Below are positions 1 to 9,503 of a stretch of DNA of 64,000 bases, one piece after another. The DNA is taken from positions 124,001-188,000 of the forward strand of contig JAFGBS010000002.1 of assembly GCA_016933055.1 (NCBI GenBank), written 5' to 3'. The position numbers and the translations under genes were made by a program. The notes beneath the pieces were generated by a model that saw nothing but the letters and a program-made list of their open reading frames with translations, was not told where the DNA came from and searched no databases. Source of the DNA: Promethearchaeota archaeon. GTDB lineage: Archaea > Asgardarchaeota > Lokiarchaeia > Sigyniarchaeales > Promethearchaeaceae. Numbering within the stretch: position 1 is the stretch's first letter; each line of letters starts with the position of its first letter.

Positions 1-1
1 A

Positions 2-352
2 AATGATGCGTTTTACATATCTACTGAGGAAGGAGATGATTCGTATTTGTATAAACTGATCCAACCTATGGAGAAAGCGGTGGAACATATGCAGAAAATA
101 ATTGTACGGGATACTGCGGTGGATGCATTATGTCATGGAGCTAATTTAGCAGCAAATGGAGTCTTAAAAATTCATGCAGATATTAAAAAAGGGGACCATG
201 TTGCTATCATGACTCAAAAAGGAGAATTAGTCGCATTTGGTGAGACTTTTCATTCAGCAATAAAAATTGCAAAGCTTAGTTCGGGCTTTGTGGCTAAGAT
301 AGAGAGAGTTGCAATGCCTCGAAGAACCTATCCACATTGGAAAACCACCTAA
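2..352 (+). CDS. cbf5: Cbf5/TruB-family tRNA/rRNA pseudouridine synthase, C-terminal PUA part (5' truncated by window edge)
   Basis: Frame is open to the left edge (NDAFYISTEEGDDSYLYKLIQPMEKAVEHMQKIIVRDTAVDALCHGANLAANGV...), the typical archaeal Cbf5 C-terminal/PUA pattern. Confidence 0.85.
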   Translation, partial: NDAFYISTEEGDDSYLYKLIQPMEKAVEHMQKIIVRDTAVDALCHGANLAANGVLKIHADIKKGDHVAIMTQKGELVAFGETFHSAIKIAKLSSGFVAKIERVAMPRRTYPHWKTT

Positions 353-367
353 AGAAGGATATTTGTT

Positions 368-994
368 ATGACGGATCCTGACCATTATTTTTCTAGTAAT
401 CCTGACTCTCCCGAGAATTTGCGAAAAATCAAAGGAATTTGCCGTAATCGTGAGTTTGAATTTTATTCAGCAGCAGGGGTGTTTAGTGCAAATAAAATCG
501 ATACAGGTACCTCAGTATTATTGAAAAATTTGAACATTCCAGACGAAGGAGTGATATTAGATATGGGTTGTGGAATAGGAGTGGTAGGGGTAGTGCTTGG
601 GGTACTGTACCCTAATTTGGAAATCCATTTTCTTGATATTAATGCCCGTGCAACCTTACTTGCAAAAAAAAATGCACAATTCTATGATTTGAAAGCATAC
701 AGTACTTTTACCGGGGATATTATGCAAATTCTTAAAGAAAACCACCGATTTTATGACGGAATTTACTTCAATCCCCCAATTCGTTTAGGAAAAAAGGTCT
801 ACCTTAACCAGATTTTGAATGCAATAAGCTTTCTAAAAGTAAAAGGAGTAATGGATATTGTTATAAAGAAGAAATTAGGTGCGGAGAGTGTATATAACTA
901 TCTTGAAAACAACCTAGAGAGCCAGTTCCAAATTGTTTTATTAGGAAAAAATTCGGGGTATTGGGTTTTTGAGATTCAAAGGATAGAAGATTAG
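368..994 (+). CDS. Class I SAM-dependent methyltransferase (small/RsmC-like MTS domain)
   Basis: DMGCGIGVVGVVLGVLYP (motif I) and FNPPIRLGKK (NPP[FY]-like motif IV). Confidence 0.8.
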   Translation: MTDPDHYFSSNPDSPENLRKIKGICRNREFEFYSAAGVFSANKIDTGTSVLLKNLNIPDEGVILDMGCGIGVVGVVLGVLYPNLEIHFLDINARATLLAKKNAQFYDLKAYSTFTGDIMQILKENHRFYDGIYFNPPIRLGKKVYLNQILNAISFLKVKGVMDIVIKKKLGAESVYNYLENNLESQFQIVLLGKNSGYWVFEIQRIED

Positions 995-1189
995 CTCAAT
1001 ACTATTAATTATTACTATAAAATATAGATGATATAAAGAAAAACTAAATTAATCTAATGAGCCGTCTGTTATAATTTTATTTTGGCGATTTATTCTTTGG
1101 AGAATCGTAAAATTTTTTTTACATGCATTTTTAGAGAAATTGTTTAGTTAACTTGTTCAAGTAACTTTGCTCTTTTTGGTGGAAAAAAT

Positions 1190-1456
1190 TTGGTAAAAGA
1201 AAAACCTAAAGTTGATATCCTTCTTCATGAAATAACTCCCAAGCACAAAATACTTACAAAGGAAGAAACGGAAGAATTATTGAAGAAATATTCAATAAAA
1301 CTGCTCAATTTACCTCGAATTTTCTCTGATGACCCTGTTGTTGAGATGATTGGCGCTCGTTATGGGGATGTGATCAAGATTATACGAAAATCTGACACAA
1401 CAGTGAAGGAAGTAGAATCCTACCGATTCGTAATGAAAGGAAAGAGGGTAAGATAA
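1190..1456 (+). CDS. rpo5: DNA-directed RNA polymerase subunit H (Rpo5)
   Basis: 88 aa, HEITPKHKILTKEETEELLKKY...LPRIFSDDPVVEMIGARYGDVIKIIRKS; overlaps the rpoB start. Confidence 0.93.
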   Translation: MVKEKPKVDILLHEITPKHKILTKEETEELLKKYSIKLLNLPRIFSDDPVVEMIGARYGDVIKIIRKSDTTVKEVESYRFVMKGKRVR

Positions 1457-4400
1457 TGTCAATTACAATTGATAAACAAGATACATGGAACCTTCTAAAA
1501 GCATTCTTTAAAGAAAAAGGATTAGTAAGACAGCATCTGGATAGCTTTAATGATTTTATTGAAAATCAGATGCAAGAGATCGTAGATGATTCAGGACAAA
1601 TCATTCCTGAAATTCCAGGTTACAAAATACGGTTTGGTCAAATAAGCGTTGATACACCTATTATTCGGGAAGCAGATGGTGCAAAGAAAGAAATTACTCC
1701 TATGGAAGCTAGAATCCGAGAATTAAGTTATTCAGCAAATATCTATTTGGATATGACTCCGGTTACTATTGATGAGCGTATTCAACGAGAAATTGATAAT
1801 GAGCCTATAAAAATGTACATCGGGAAGCTTCCTATCATGCTGAAATCGGTTCGATGCCCCCTAGCAAATAATTCTGAGATTGAACTTATTAAAAAAGGCG
1901 AAGATTTCTTAGATCCCGGAGGATACTTCATTATCAATGGCACCGAACGGGTACTCGTAACTCAAGAAGACCTTGCTCCTAATCGTATAATGGTGGAAGA
2001 AACCAGTAAAAGTGCTTCTGCAACCCATATCGCTAAAGTATTTTCCACAACTCAGGGATTTCGTGCCCCAGTAACTATCGAACGTCGTAAAGATGGAAGC
2101 ATAAAAGTTCAGATCCCCACTGTGCCAGGAAGAATTCCCATTGCGATCTTAATGCGTGCATTAGGATTGGATTCTGATAAAAAAATTTTCGAATCCATTT
2201 CTGATGACCCTGCTATTCGAAAGGAACTCATCCCTGTGGTAGATATTGCATCATCTTTGCAATCGCGAGACAAGGAAGAGAGTCAGAGAAAAGCAATTGA
2301 TTATTTAGGTAAACGAGTTGCATATACTCAACCTACAGAGTTCCGTATAAAAAGAGCACTGCAAGTCCTCGATCGCTACTTGCTTCCTCATATTGGAAAT
2401 GAAAAAGAAGATCGAATCAAGAAAGCTTATTATCTCGGTCAAATGACTCAAAAAGTATTAGAGTTAGTATTAGGAAAGCGCCGTGCTGATGATAAAGATC
2501 ATTATACGAATAAACGTCTTAAACTCGCAGGAGATTTATTTACTCAGCTTTTCCGTGTGGCTTTTGTTAGTTTGTGTCGGGATATTAAATATCAATTAGA
2601 ACGGACCAACACCCGAGGACGTAAACCGAATATCAAAACCGCTGTTCGAGCGGATGTGATCTCCGAGCGGATTCGACATGCTCTGGCTACGGGAAATTGG
2701 GTAGGAGGAAAGGCAGGTGTATCTCAATTACTGGATAGAACTAATTATATTTCTACTCTAAGCCATTTACGTCGTATTATTTCTCCATTAAGCAGAAGTC
2801 AACCCCATTTTGAAGCGCGTGATCTTCATCCGACCCAATGGGGAAAGATCTGTCCTGCTGAAACTCCCGAAGGACCAAATTGTGGTTTGGTAAAGAATCT
2901 TAGCCTGACTGCTATTATTTCGGTGAGTTGGAACGAAAAATATATGGAGCAAATCCTGATAGACCTTGGAGTGATTCCAATTGAGGAAATTGCCGAATAT
3001 ACAAGTAAAGATGTCAAGATATTCTTGAACGGAAAACTGGTTGGAATCCATCAAGATATCGAGAGTTTAGTTGAAAACGTCAGGATGCGACGGAGACGTG
3101 CTGAGATCAATAATACCGTAAACATAGCATATTATCATGCATCTAGAGAGATCCAAATAAATTGTGATGCAGGAAGAGCTCGAAGACCTCTCTATGTAGT
3201 GAAGGATGGAGAAGTACTCATCTCAAAAGATGATTTTAACAAAATCCGTACAAGTGAATATACATGGTCGGATCTCACTAAGAAAGGCTTAATCGAGTAT
3301 TTGGATGCAGAGGAGGAAGAAAATGCATTGATTGCCTTGGATGCAACCCAATTAACTACCGAGCACACACACATGGAAATATCTCCTACTACAATATTAG
3401 GGATTACTGCTTCTCTTATCCCATTTCCAGAACATAATCAAAGTCCTCGAAATACATACGAAGCGGGCATGGCTAAACAAGCACTAGGGATTTATGCAGC
3501 TAATTTTCATTTACGGTTAGATACTCGTGGCCACATCCTCCATTATCCCCAAGTACCTATTGTTCAAACAACGCCGATGGATATCATCGGATTTGGGAAA
3601 CGACCAGCTGGTCAGAATTTTGTGATCGGCGTAATGACCTATCAAGGATTCAATATTGAAGATGCTCTTATTATTAATAAAGCATCAATTGAGCGTGGAT
3701 TAGCCCGTAGCACATTTTTCCGGACTTATGAAGGAGAAGAACGGAAATACCCCGGAGGAGAAGTCGACCGATTCCAAAAACCAGATAAAACCGTTCGTGG
3801 GTATGCAAATGATGACGATTATCGCTTCCTCTCGGAAGATGGGATCATTGAACCGGAAAAAGAAGTAGAAGGTGGAAATGTCTTAATAGGGCGAACATCT
3901 CCACCTCGATTTATCAAATCGTATGACCAATTTGGAGTAGACCAACCCACTCGGAGAGAAACCAGTATCCCTATCCGTCATAGCGAACAAGGGACAGTAG
4001 ATACAATCATTATTACAGAAACTATAGATGGAAACAAACTCGCAAAAATAAAAGTCAGAGACTTGCGAATACCAGAAATCGGAGATAAATTTGCATCCCG
4101 ACATGGGCAAAAAGGTGTGATTGGGAGAATCCCCGCCCAAGAGGATATGCCCTTCACTAAAGACGGAATCTCACCAGATCTACTTATCAACCCGCATGCT
4201 ATGCCTTCCCGTATGACGTTAGGACAAATGTTTGAGGGAATTAGTGGTAAAATTGCATGTTCCTTTGGACAAATTCAAGATGCAACAGCATTTGAGTGGC
4301 AGGATATTGCTCAATTACAAGAAAAATTAATAGAGGCCGGATTTGCCTACTCTGGTCGACATGCATTATATAATGGAGTCAACGGGCGAAAATATGACGT

Positions 4401-4818
4401 AGGTATTTATCTAGGAGTTGTATATTATCAAAAATTGCATCACTTAGTTGCAGATAAGATCCATGCAAGAGCTCGTGGACCCGTTCAGATTTTAACCCGC
4501 CAGCCTACCGAAGGTCGTGCCCGTGAAGGTGGACTTCGATTCGGAGAAATGGAACGGGATTGTTTAATCGGACATGGTGCCACTATTCTGTTAAAGGAAC
4601 GGTTATTGGATGAATCTGACAAGACTACAATTTTTGTGTGCGAAAAATGTGGACTTTTAGCAATTCATGACAGAAATAAGGATAAATTCTTATGTCCCGT
4701 TTGTGGGGATAAAGTTATGATCTCTCCAGTTACTTGTAGTTATGCATTTAAACTGCTTTTACAAGAGATGATGTCCCTAGGTATTGCACCACGGCTTATA
4801 TTAAGAGAAAAATCATAA
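1456..4818 (+). CDS. rpo2: DNA-directed RNA polymerase subunit B (Rpo2), unsplit B''+B'
   Basis: 1120 aa with PAETPEGPNCGLVKNLSL, GFNIEDALIINKAS, GDKFASRHGQKGVIG, and C-terminal zinc motif CEKCGLLAIHDRNKDKFLCPVCGD. Confidence 0.98.
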   Translation: MSITIDKQDTWNLLKAFFKEKGLVRQHLDSFNDFIENQMQEIVDDSGQIIPEIPGYKIRFGQISVDTPIIREADGAKKEITPMEARIRELSYSANIYLDMTPVTIDERIQREIDNEPIKMYIGKLPIMLKSVRCPLANNSEIELIKKGEDFLDPGGYFIINGTERVLVTQEDLAPNRIMVEETSKSASATHIAKVFSTTQGFRAPVTIERRKDGSIKVQIPTVPGRIPIAILMRALGLDSDKKIFESISDDPAIRKELIPVVDIASSLQSRDKEESQRKAIDYLGKRVAYTQPTEFRIKRALQVLDRYLLPHIGNEKEDRIKKAYYLGQMTQKVLELVLGKRRADDKDHYTNKRLKLAGDLFTQLFRVAFVSLCRDIKYQLERTNTRGRKPNIKTAVRADVISERIRHALATGNWVGGKAGVSQLLDRTNYISTLSHLRRIISPLSRSQPHFEARDLHPTQWGKICPAETPEGPNCGLVKNLSLTAIISVSWNEKYMEQILIDLGVIPIEEIAEYTSKDVKIFLNGKLVGIHQDIESLVENVRMRRRRAEINNTVNIAYYHASREIQINCDAGRARRPLYVVKDGEVLISKDDFNKIRTSEYTWSDLTKKGLIEYLDAEEEENALIALDATQLTTEHTHMEISPTTILGITASLIPFPEHNQSPRNTYEAGMAKQALGIYAANFHLRLDTRGHILHYPQVPIVQTTPMDIIGFGKRPAGQNFVIGVMTYQGFNIEDALIINKASIERGLARSTFFRTYEGEERKYPGGEVDRFQKPDKTVRGYANDDDYRFLSEDGIIEPEKEVEGGNVLIGRTSPPRFIKSYDQFGVDQPTRRETSIPIRHSEQGTVDTIIITETIDGNKLAKIKVRDLRIPEIGDKFASRHGQKGVIGRIPAQEDMPFTKDGISPDLLINPHAMPSRMTLGQMFEGISGKIACSFGQIQDATAFEWQDIAQLQEKLIEAGFAYSGRHALYNGVNGRKYDVGIYLGVVYYQKLHHLVADKIHARARGPVQILTRQPTEGRAREGGLRFGEMERDCLIGHGATILLKERLLDESDKTTIFVCEKCGLLAIHDRNKDKFLCPVCGDKVMISPVTCSYAFKLLLQEMMSLGIAPRLILREKS

Positions 4819-4852
4819 TTTTTCTACTCCCCTTTTTTTATGTATACTATTC

Positions 4853-5656
4853 ATGAAGAAGAAAGAACTGCGAAATTTTAAAAAACTAACTACAAGCACA
4901 ATCAAATCTGAATTCGAGAATTTGGATTTTACGATATTCTTAGTTCAACCACAAGGTCCTATCAATATAGGCCTAATTGCTCGTGTAATGAAGAACTTTG
5001 GGGTTCAGAATCTACTTATTTTTCATCCGGAATGTAAAATCAGTTCTGTTGCAAGAAAATTTTCGATGCACGGCTTGGATCTACTCCAAAAGGCACGGAT
5101 TATTAATGATAATTCTCAAAACAAAAGTGATCGTCTTAAGTCATTAAAGAACATATTTGATGAGTTTGACTATGTTATTGGAACATCGAGTAAAAAAACT
5201 CGATATGGAAATGTGAAACGAACAACCTATTACGTGAATGAATTAGATTTTACATTATTCAAATCTTCTCACGGAAAAATTGCGGTGGTGTTTGGAAGAG
5301 AAGACAAAGGTTTGTTTAATGCAGAATTGAAATTATGCGATTTTGTGATTAAAATTCCTGTAACAGATGATTATCCGGCTCTGAATTTATCACATGCTGT
5401 TACAATAACTTTATCTCAATTTTTTTTAAAAACAAGAATAGTACAAAAAGGAGATATCATCACTTCCACTCGATCCAATCGAGAATTCCTCTATAGAGAG
5501 GTCGAAAAAATATTGAATACGTTAAATTATGAAAAAAATGCTAAGGATGATGTGATTCAAGCTTTAAAAAACATATTAGGGCGTTCATTCTCGTCTCTAA
5601 AAGAAGTTAACCTGCTAATTTCATTATTTTCCGCAATAAATAAAAAAAAAAAATAA
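4853..5656 (+). CDS. SpoU-family RNA 2'-O-methyltransferase (TrmJ-like)
   Basis: FLVQPQGPINIGLIARVMKNFGVQNL; VVFGREDKGLFNAEL; IPVTDDYPALNLSHAVTI (SpoU motifs 1-3). Confidence 0.88.
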   Translation: MKKKELRNFKKLTTSTIKSEFENLDFTIFLVQPQGPINIGLIARVMKNFGVQNLLIFHPECKISSVARKFSMHGLDLLQKARIINDNSQNKSDRLKSLKNIFDEFDYVIGTSSKKTRYGNVKRTTYYVNELDFTLFKSSHGKIAVVFGREDKGLFNAELKLCDFVIKIPVTDDYPALNLSHAVTITLSQFFLKTRIVQKGDIITSTRSNREFLYREVEKILNTLNYEKNAKDDVIQALKNILGRSFSSLKEVNLLISLFSAINKKKK

Positions 5657-5663
5657 AAGGGGA

Positions 5664-6137
5664 TTACCAAGGCATACCTAACGCAGAATTTAGGAACGAG
5701 TATAGATTTGGAATTAATGTATACATTAAGAAAAGCAAGAATAACGAAATCAACGCTATCCAAACAGCATTTCCCCATGTTTCATTAATGAAGAATTTTA
5801 CTAACACCATGAATATTAAAAATTGAATAACAGCTACTAAAGTGAATAAATAATTCCCACCAGTTCCTAATACTGAGGGCCATTGGCTTGCAGGCCAGCC
5901 CACAATGGTATCCAACCAAGTTAGTACATATCCAACTGCTCCACCAATGATAGGTAACAGCAAAATGGTTACAAGTGCTAGTATAAAAATCATAATGATT
6001 TTATCTTTTGCCTTGGTTTTAGATGCAATCCATCGAGTTGCTAACCATATAAATAATCCGAGTAACATGGTGGCAACTACTAACCAAAGAATAAAAAATA
6101 AAATATCTTGTGTAGTTTGTAAGATCATGTTCATCAT
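5664..6137 (-). CDS. Small multi-pass membrane protein, unknown function
   Basis: 157 aa with about 4 hydrophobic segments; the antisense 5905..6144 ORF has no family-like features. Confidence 0.65.
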   Translation of the reverse strand: MMNMILQTTQDILFFILWLVVATMLLGLFIWLATRWIASKTKAKDKIIMIFILALVTILLLPIIGGAVGYVLTWLDTIVGWPASQWPSVLGTGGNYLFTLVAVIQFLIFMVLVKFFINETWGNAVWIALISLFLLFLMYTLIPNLYSFLNSALGMPW

Positions 6138-6216
6138 CTCGTAACAGACAGAATCTGTACTTAATTATCAGTAGCAAAAAATTTAAAGCTTAATTAATCA
6201 TTAGAGTGAAAAATTC

Positions 6217-6435
6217 TTAAGACCTAGCAATCAAAAACATATGAATACTAAATCCAATGCATAACGATGCTACCAATATCATGATAACAGAAAACGGGAT
6301 CGAGACATCTCGACCAAATTCTGTATAGATCACCAAAGCAATTGCGGCAAGCACACCAAACACAATCAGAATCCACGCAAAAACTAGAATCATAAGTTTT
6401 GCTTTACATGCAACCTTAAAACTTTTTTGATACAA
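6217..6435 (-). CDS. Small two-TM membrane protein
   Basis: 72 aa with two hydrophobic helices. Confidence 0.55.
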   Translation of the reverse strand: MYQKSFKVACKAKLMILVFAWILIVFGVLAAIALVIYTEFGRDVSIPFSVIMILVASLCIGFSIHMFLIARS

Positions 6436-6622
6436 AACACAAGCTTTCGTTAAGAATTAAGGCAAATTTTGACAACCATAACTTATAATAAATACAGTAT
6501 ATTCGTTATACCTACGAACAACTGAGAAATGGTGATAAAAAATACACTTTCTTAAAGATCTGATTGAAAATCCCCAAGATGAAAATCCCGTTGAAAATGT
6601 ACCTCATATTCACCGACGATTT

Positions 6623-7465
6623 GTGCGGTATTCCAAAGGAGTGTTTGATGGACCAATGATACGATTAAAGTTCTCAAAAAGTAAGATAGTTATTGGTTCC
6701 TCATTTGAATACGAGGATATATTAACAATTATTTTACTAAAGGAGTTACCTGATTCCTTTGATGCAGAATTTGCAGTTTCAGGTAAGATTATCAGCGGAT
6801 CTGATTTTACACCCACTATGAAGAACTTAGGATTGGACTTAGGAGCAACCCAGAAAAAAGATAAAGAAACAAATAAAGTACAAAATTATGTATGTAATAT
6901 TAATTCCAAATCACCAGTTTGGGTCACAAAAGATACAATGATCCAACTTATGAACAAACTACATACCAATTGCTATCTTTTACTGGATTTTAAGATATAT
7001 CTTTGTTCTGAATGTGCATCAAATATGGTATTAGATCGCACAAAAAAATTATATCGATGTGCATCATGCGGTATAGAACAGAAAAAGCCAAAGGTTGAGT
7101 ACAGTATTACCACAAAATCAAGTCCACCACGCCCTACTACGAAACAGAAAGGGGTTCCTAAATCAGAAAAACAAAAATTAGCATCCAAAATTAAATTTTG
7201 TCAAGCAACTATGCCCAACACGGATTCCGCTAAAAAATTACTCTTAAATGAAATCACCTCTGATTTTTTGGATGAAATTCCATCCAATTTTAAGCAAATT
7301 GAACTGGTTAATAACTATCATATCAATAACCTAGTATTTCCGCCTAAAGAATTGCGAAAAAATTCAAAACTATTCCGCAAAATGACGATCCGAGAAGGAA
7401 GTTTGGAAAGAATTCTAGATGTTGATGGAAACTGTTTTGAGACTGTTATCCAGTTCAAGATATAG
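6623..7465 (+). CDS. Hypothetical protein with central zinc ribbon (CSECASNM..LYRCASCG)
   Basis: 280 aa; CxxC...CxxC. The same frame stays open upstream to about 6539 with coding-like sequence (ENPQDENPVENVPHIHRRF) but without ATG, so the annotated GTG start may be too short. Confidence 0.7.
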   Translation: MRYSKGVFDGPMIRLKFSKSKIVIGSSFEYEDILTIILLKELPDSFDAEFAVSGKIISGSDFTPTMKNLGLDLGATQKKDKETNKVQNYVCNINSKSPVWVTKDTMIQLMNKLHTNCYLLLDFKIYLCSECASNMVLDRTKKLYRCASCGIEQKKPKVEYSITTKSSPPRPTTKQKGVPKSEKQKLASKIKFCQATMPNTDSAKKLLLNEITSDFLDEIPSNFKQIELVNNYHINNLVFPPKELRKNSKLFRKMTIREGSLERILDVDGNCFETVIQFKI

Positions 7466-7547
7466 ATATTTTAATTCCATTTTTTTCTTTTTTCCATCAA
7501 TTTAGAACAAAATCGAAATGATATTTAATCTTGCATCATAGTTTTAT

Positions 7548-8129
7548 ATGATGCATGAGGACAACCTTGATCATCGCGAAGAAGGGAATACTGGAGTTTT
7601 TCGACCAAAAAAACAATTAGACTGTACGCTTTTTGAAATACTTTCTGAGATAGGCGGAGAGATCTGCGTTAAAGTTGCAGAAGAATTATATAATATTAAT
7701 AAATCAGAGATTACTGACGAAGAACTCGCCGAAATCTGCGATATTAACAAGAACGTTGTGAGAAAAATTCTCTATATACTGTACGAAAATAAGCTCAGTG
7801 ATTATCGAAAAGAGAAAGAGAAGAAGAAAAACTGGTGGATCTATTATTGGCGGGACAACTTCGATAATGTACGTTCTTTTATCAAACTTAAACAGGAACA
7901 GGTGATTCAGAAACTCACTCTTCGTATGGAATATGAGGATAATAATGTATTTCATCGCTGTGAAAATGAAGAATGCCGTTATCTAGCACCATTTGAGGAG
8001 GCGATGGAATTAGATTTCCGGTGTCCTAAGTGTGATTCGAGTTTAAATCATTTCGAAAATGGAAATGTAAAAGAATTTTTGCGGGAGCAAATTGCGTTCC
8101 TTCGTGAAAACATCAAGCATTGCATTTAA
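7548..8129 (+). CDS. tfe: Transcription factor E alpha (TFE/TFIIE-alpha)
   Basis: N-terminal winged helix (EITDEELAEICDINKNVVRKILYILYENKLSDYRKEK) and zinc ribbon FHRCENEECRYLAPFEEAMELDFRCPKCDSSL. Confidence 0.92.
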   Translation: MMHEDNLDHREEGNTGVFRPKKQLDCTLFEILSEIGGEICVKVAEELYNINKSEITDEELAEICDINKNVVRKILYILYENKLSDYRKEKEKKKNWWIYYWRDNFDNVRSFIKLKQEQVIQKLTLRMEYEDNNVFHRCENEECRYLAPFEEAMELDFRCPKCDSSLNHFENGNVKEFLREQIAFLRENIKHCI

Positions 8130-8176
8130 TTATTAATTTTTGAGTACGTAAAAATATGGGATTTTAAAAAAAATTT

Positions 8177-8245
8177 TTAAAATTTACGGTGTTCTCGGAT
8201 TTTCTTCTCAAACTCTTGGATTTTTTCCATCATATAATCGTTCAT
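8177..8245 (-). CDS. Candidate 22-aa microprotein MNDYMMEKIQEFEKKIREHRKF
   Basis: ATG preceded on the minus strand by GGAGGT (plus strand 'acctcca', 8254-8260) at SD spacing; TAA stop followed by an A/T-rich run. Not in the ORF track because of size. Confidence 0.45.
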   Translation of the reverse strand: MNDYMMEKIQEFEKKIREHRKF

Positions 8246-8531
8246 GTTTTTTTACCTCCATGTGGGTTTTTAATGGTATGATTATATAGATCCAATTTTT
8301 ATATTTAAAGAAATTTGAGTCATCTAGGAGATTGACTAATCTAGATGGTTATTTCGGAGAACGACTTGATATAAGAAAATAATCTTTTTGGAGATCCCTT
8401 TAGCTATATGGTTGATCAAATAAGTAAATTGATCCATGAAAAACATCAAAACATTATGCAAATACATAAAAAGATCGTATAGCTAGTAAAAATTAATCTT
8501 ACGATTGTTTCAAGGTAAGGTGCTAATTATA

Positions 8532-9503
8532 ATGATAAAATCTACAGAATATCGTGTATCCGATCTTGTGATAGATGATGAATACGGTATTATAGATTCA
8601 AAAGCTACGGTGGAAGAAGCAGCCAGAAAGATGAAAGAATTAAATGTTCCTGATCTGGTGGTTCTGAATAATGAAGAAAAAGTTCTAGGTGTGATTGCAG
8701 ATTTCGATATTGTACGAGAGGTGATCGCGTCCGGAAGAGATCCCAAAACGGAGAAAGTGTTAGATACAATGTATACCATATCACCTGTTTCACTTGAAAC
8801 TACTGTAACCGAAGCATTTGAGCGAATGCGTGACTTGCATGTAGCTGTGGTTCCTGTAGTAGAAAAGGATAAGCTTATCGGAGTTTGCACCATCCAAGAT
8901 TGCTGGAGTTTTATTCCAGGTGAACGTCCCGACGATGTAGGAATCATTGCAGTGAAGAATCCAAAACAAGCTGAATTTTGGTTTGCTAGTGGATGCGCAA
9001 TTCTTGCACTTGTGTTGGGAATCATGCTTCCTATGGCTGGAATAACGGGGTATTTCACAGCAAATGCTGCTTCTTTATATGGAATTCCGGATATACGATT
9101 AGGAAACTATTTATTTTCCATGTTTCGTGCGGAAGGAGCCGGATTATTGACCGAATTGATTTTGAAGAGCGGTGGAATATGGGTACTTGTGGTGATTTGC
9201 AGCTACTTATTATTGATAGTGGGAATGGTAGGTATTTTTTCACTAGTATATGTCAGTTACTCTGATGCAAGATTTGTGAAGACCCATATGGTATTTCGAA
9301 CCATATTGCCATTTGTGACAATTGGATTAATTGCTTTAGAATGGATATTATATCTCATTGCATTCGGTGCATCCTCTACAGGCTTTCAGATTAGCCTAAA
9401 CATCCCAGGATTAATATTTTCCATAATTTCAATCGGATTGATTCTCGCTGCATTAGCAAGAGATTGGGTATTTAGAGAACAAGTGAAGGAGATGAAAGAA
9501 TAA
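8532..9503 (+). CDS. Tandem CBS-domain protein with C-terminal membrane region
   Basis: Two CBS repeats (DLVVLNNEEKVLGVIADFDIVREV; VAVVPVVEKDKLIGVCTIQDCW) followed by 4 TM segments; ATG at 8532 is preferred over the 8505 TTG. Confidence 0.8.
   Translation: MIKSTEYRVSDLVIDDEYGIIDSKATVEEAARKMKELNVPDLVVLNNEEKVLGVIADFDIVREVIASGRDPKTEKVLDTMYTISPVSLETTVTEAFERMRDLHVAVVPVVEKDKLIGVCTIQDCWSFIPGERPDDVGIIAVKNPKQAEFWFASGCAILALVLGIMLPMAGITGYFTANAASLYGIPDIRLGNYLFSMFRAEGAGLLTELILKSGGIWVLVVICSYLLLIVGMVGIFSLVYVSYSDARFVKTHMVFRTILPFVTIGLIALEWILYLIAFGASSTGFQISLNIPGLIFSIISIGLILAALARDWVFREQVKEMKE

Noticed and set aside
2788-4190. Antisense ORFs inside rpoB (2788-, 2826-, 3192-, 3883-, 3978-)
   Set aside because: Entirely overlap the unambiguous RpoB frame and show no family-like sequence.
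8510-9265. ORFs overlapping the CBS membrane protein (8510-, 8605-, 8993+, 9055-)
   Set aside because: Low-complexity Ser/Thr-rich or Cys-rich shadow translations of the CBS gene.
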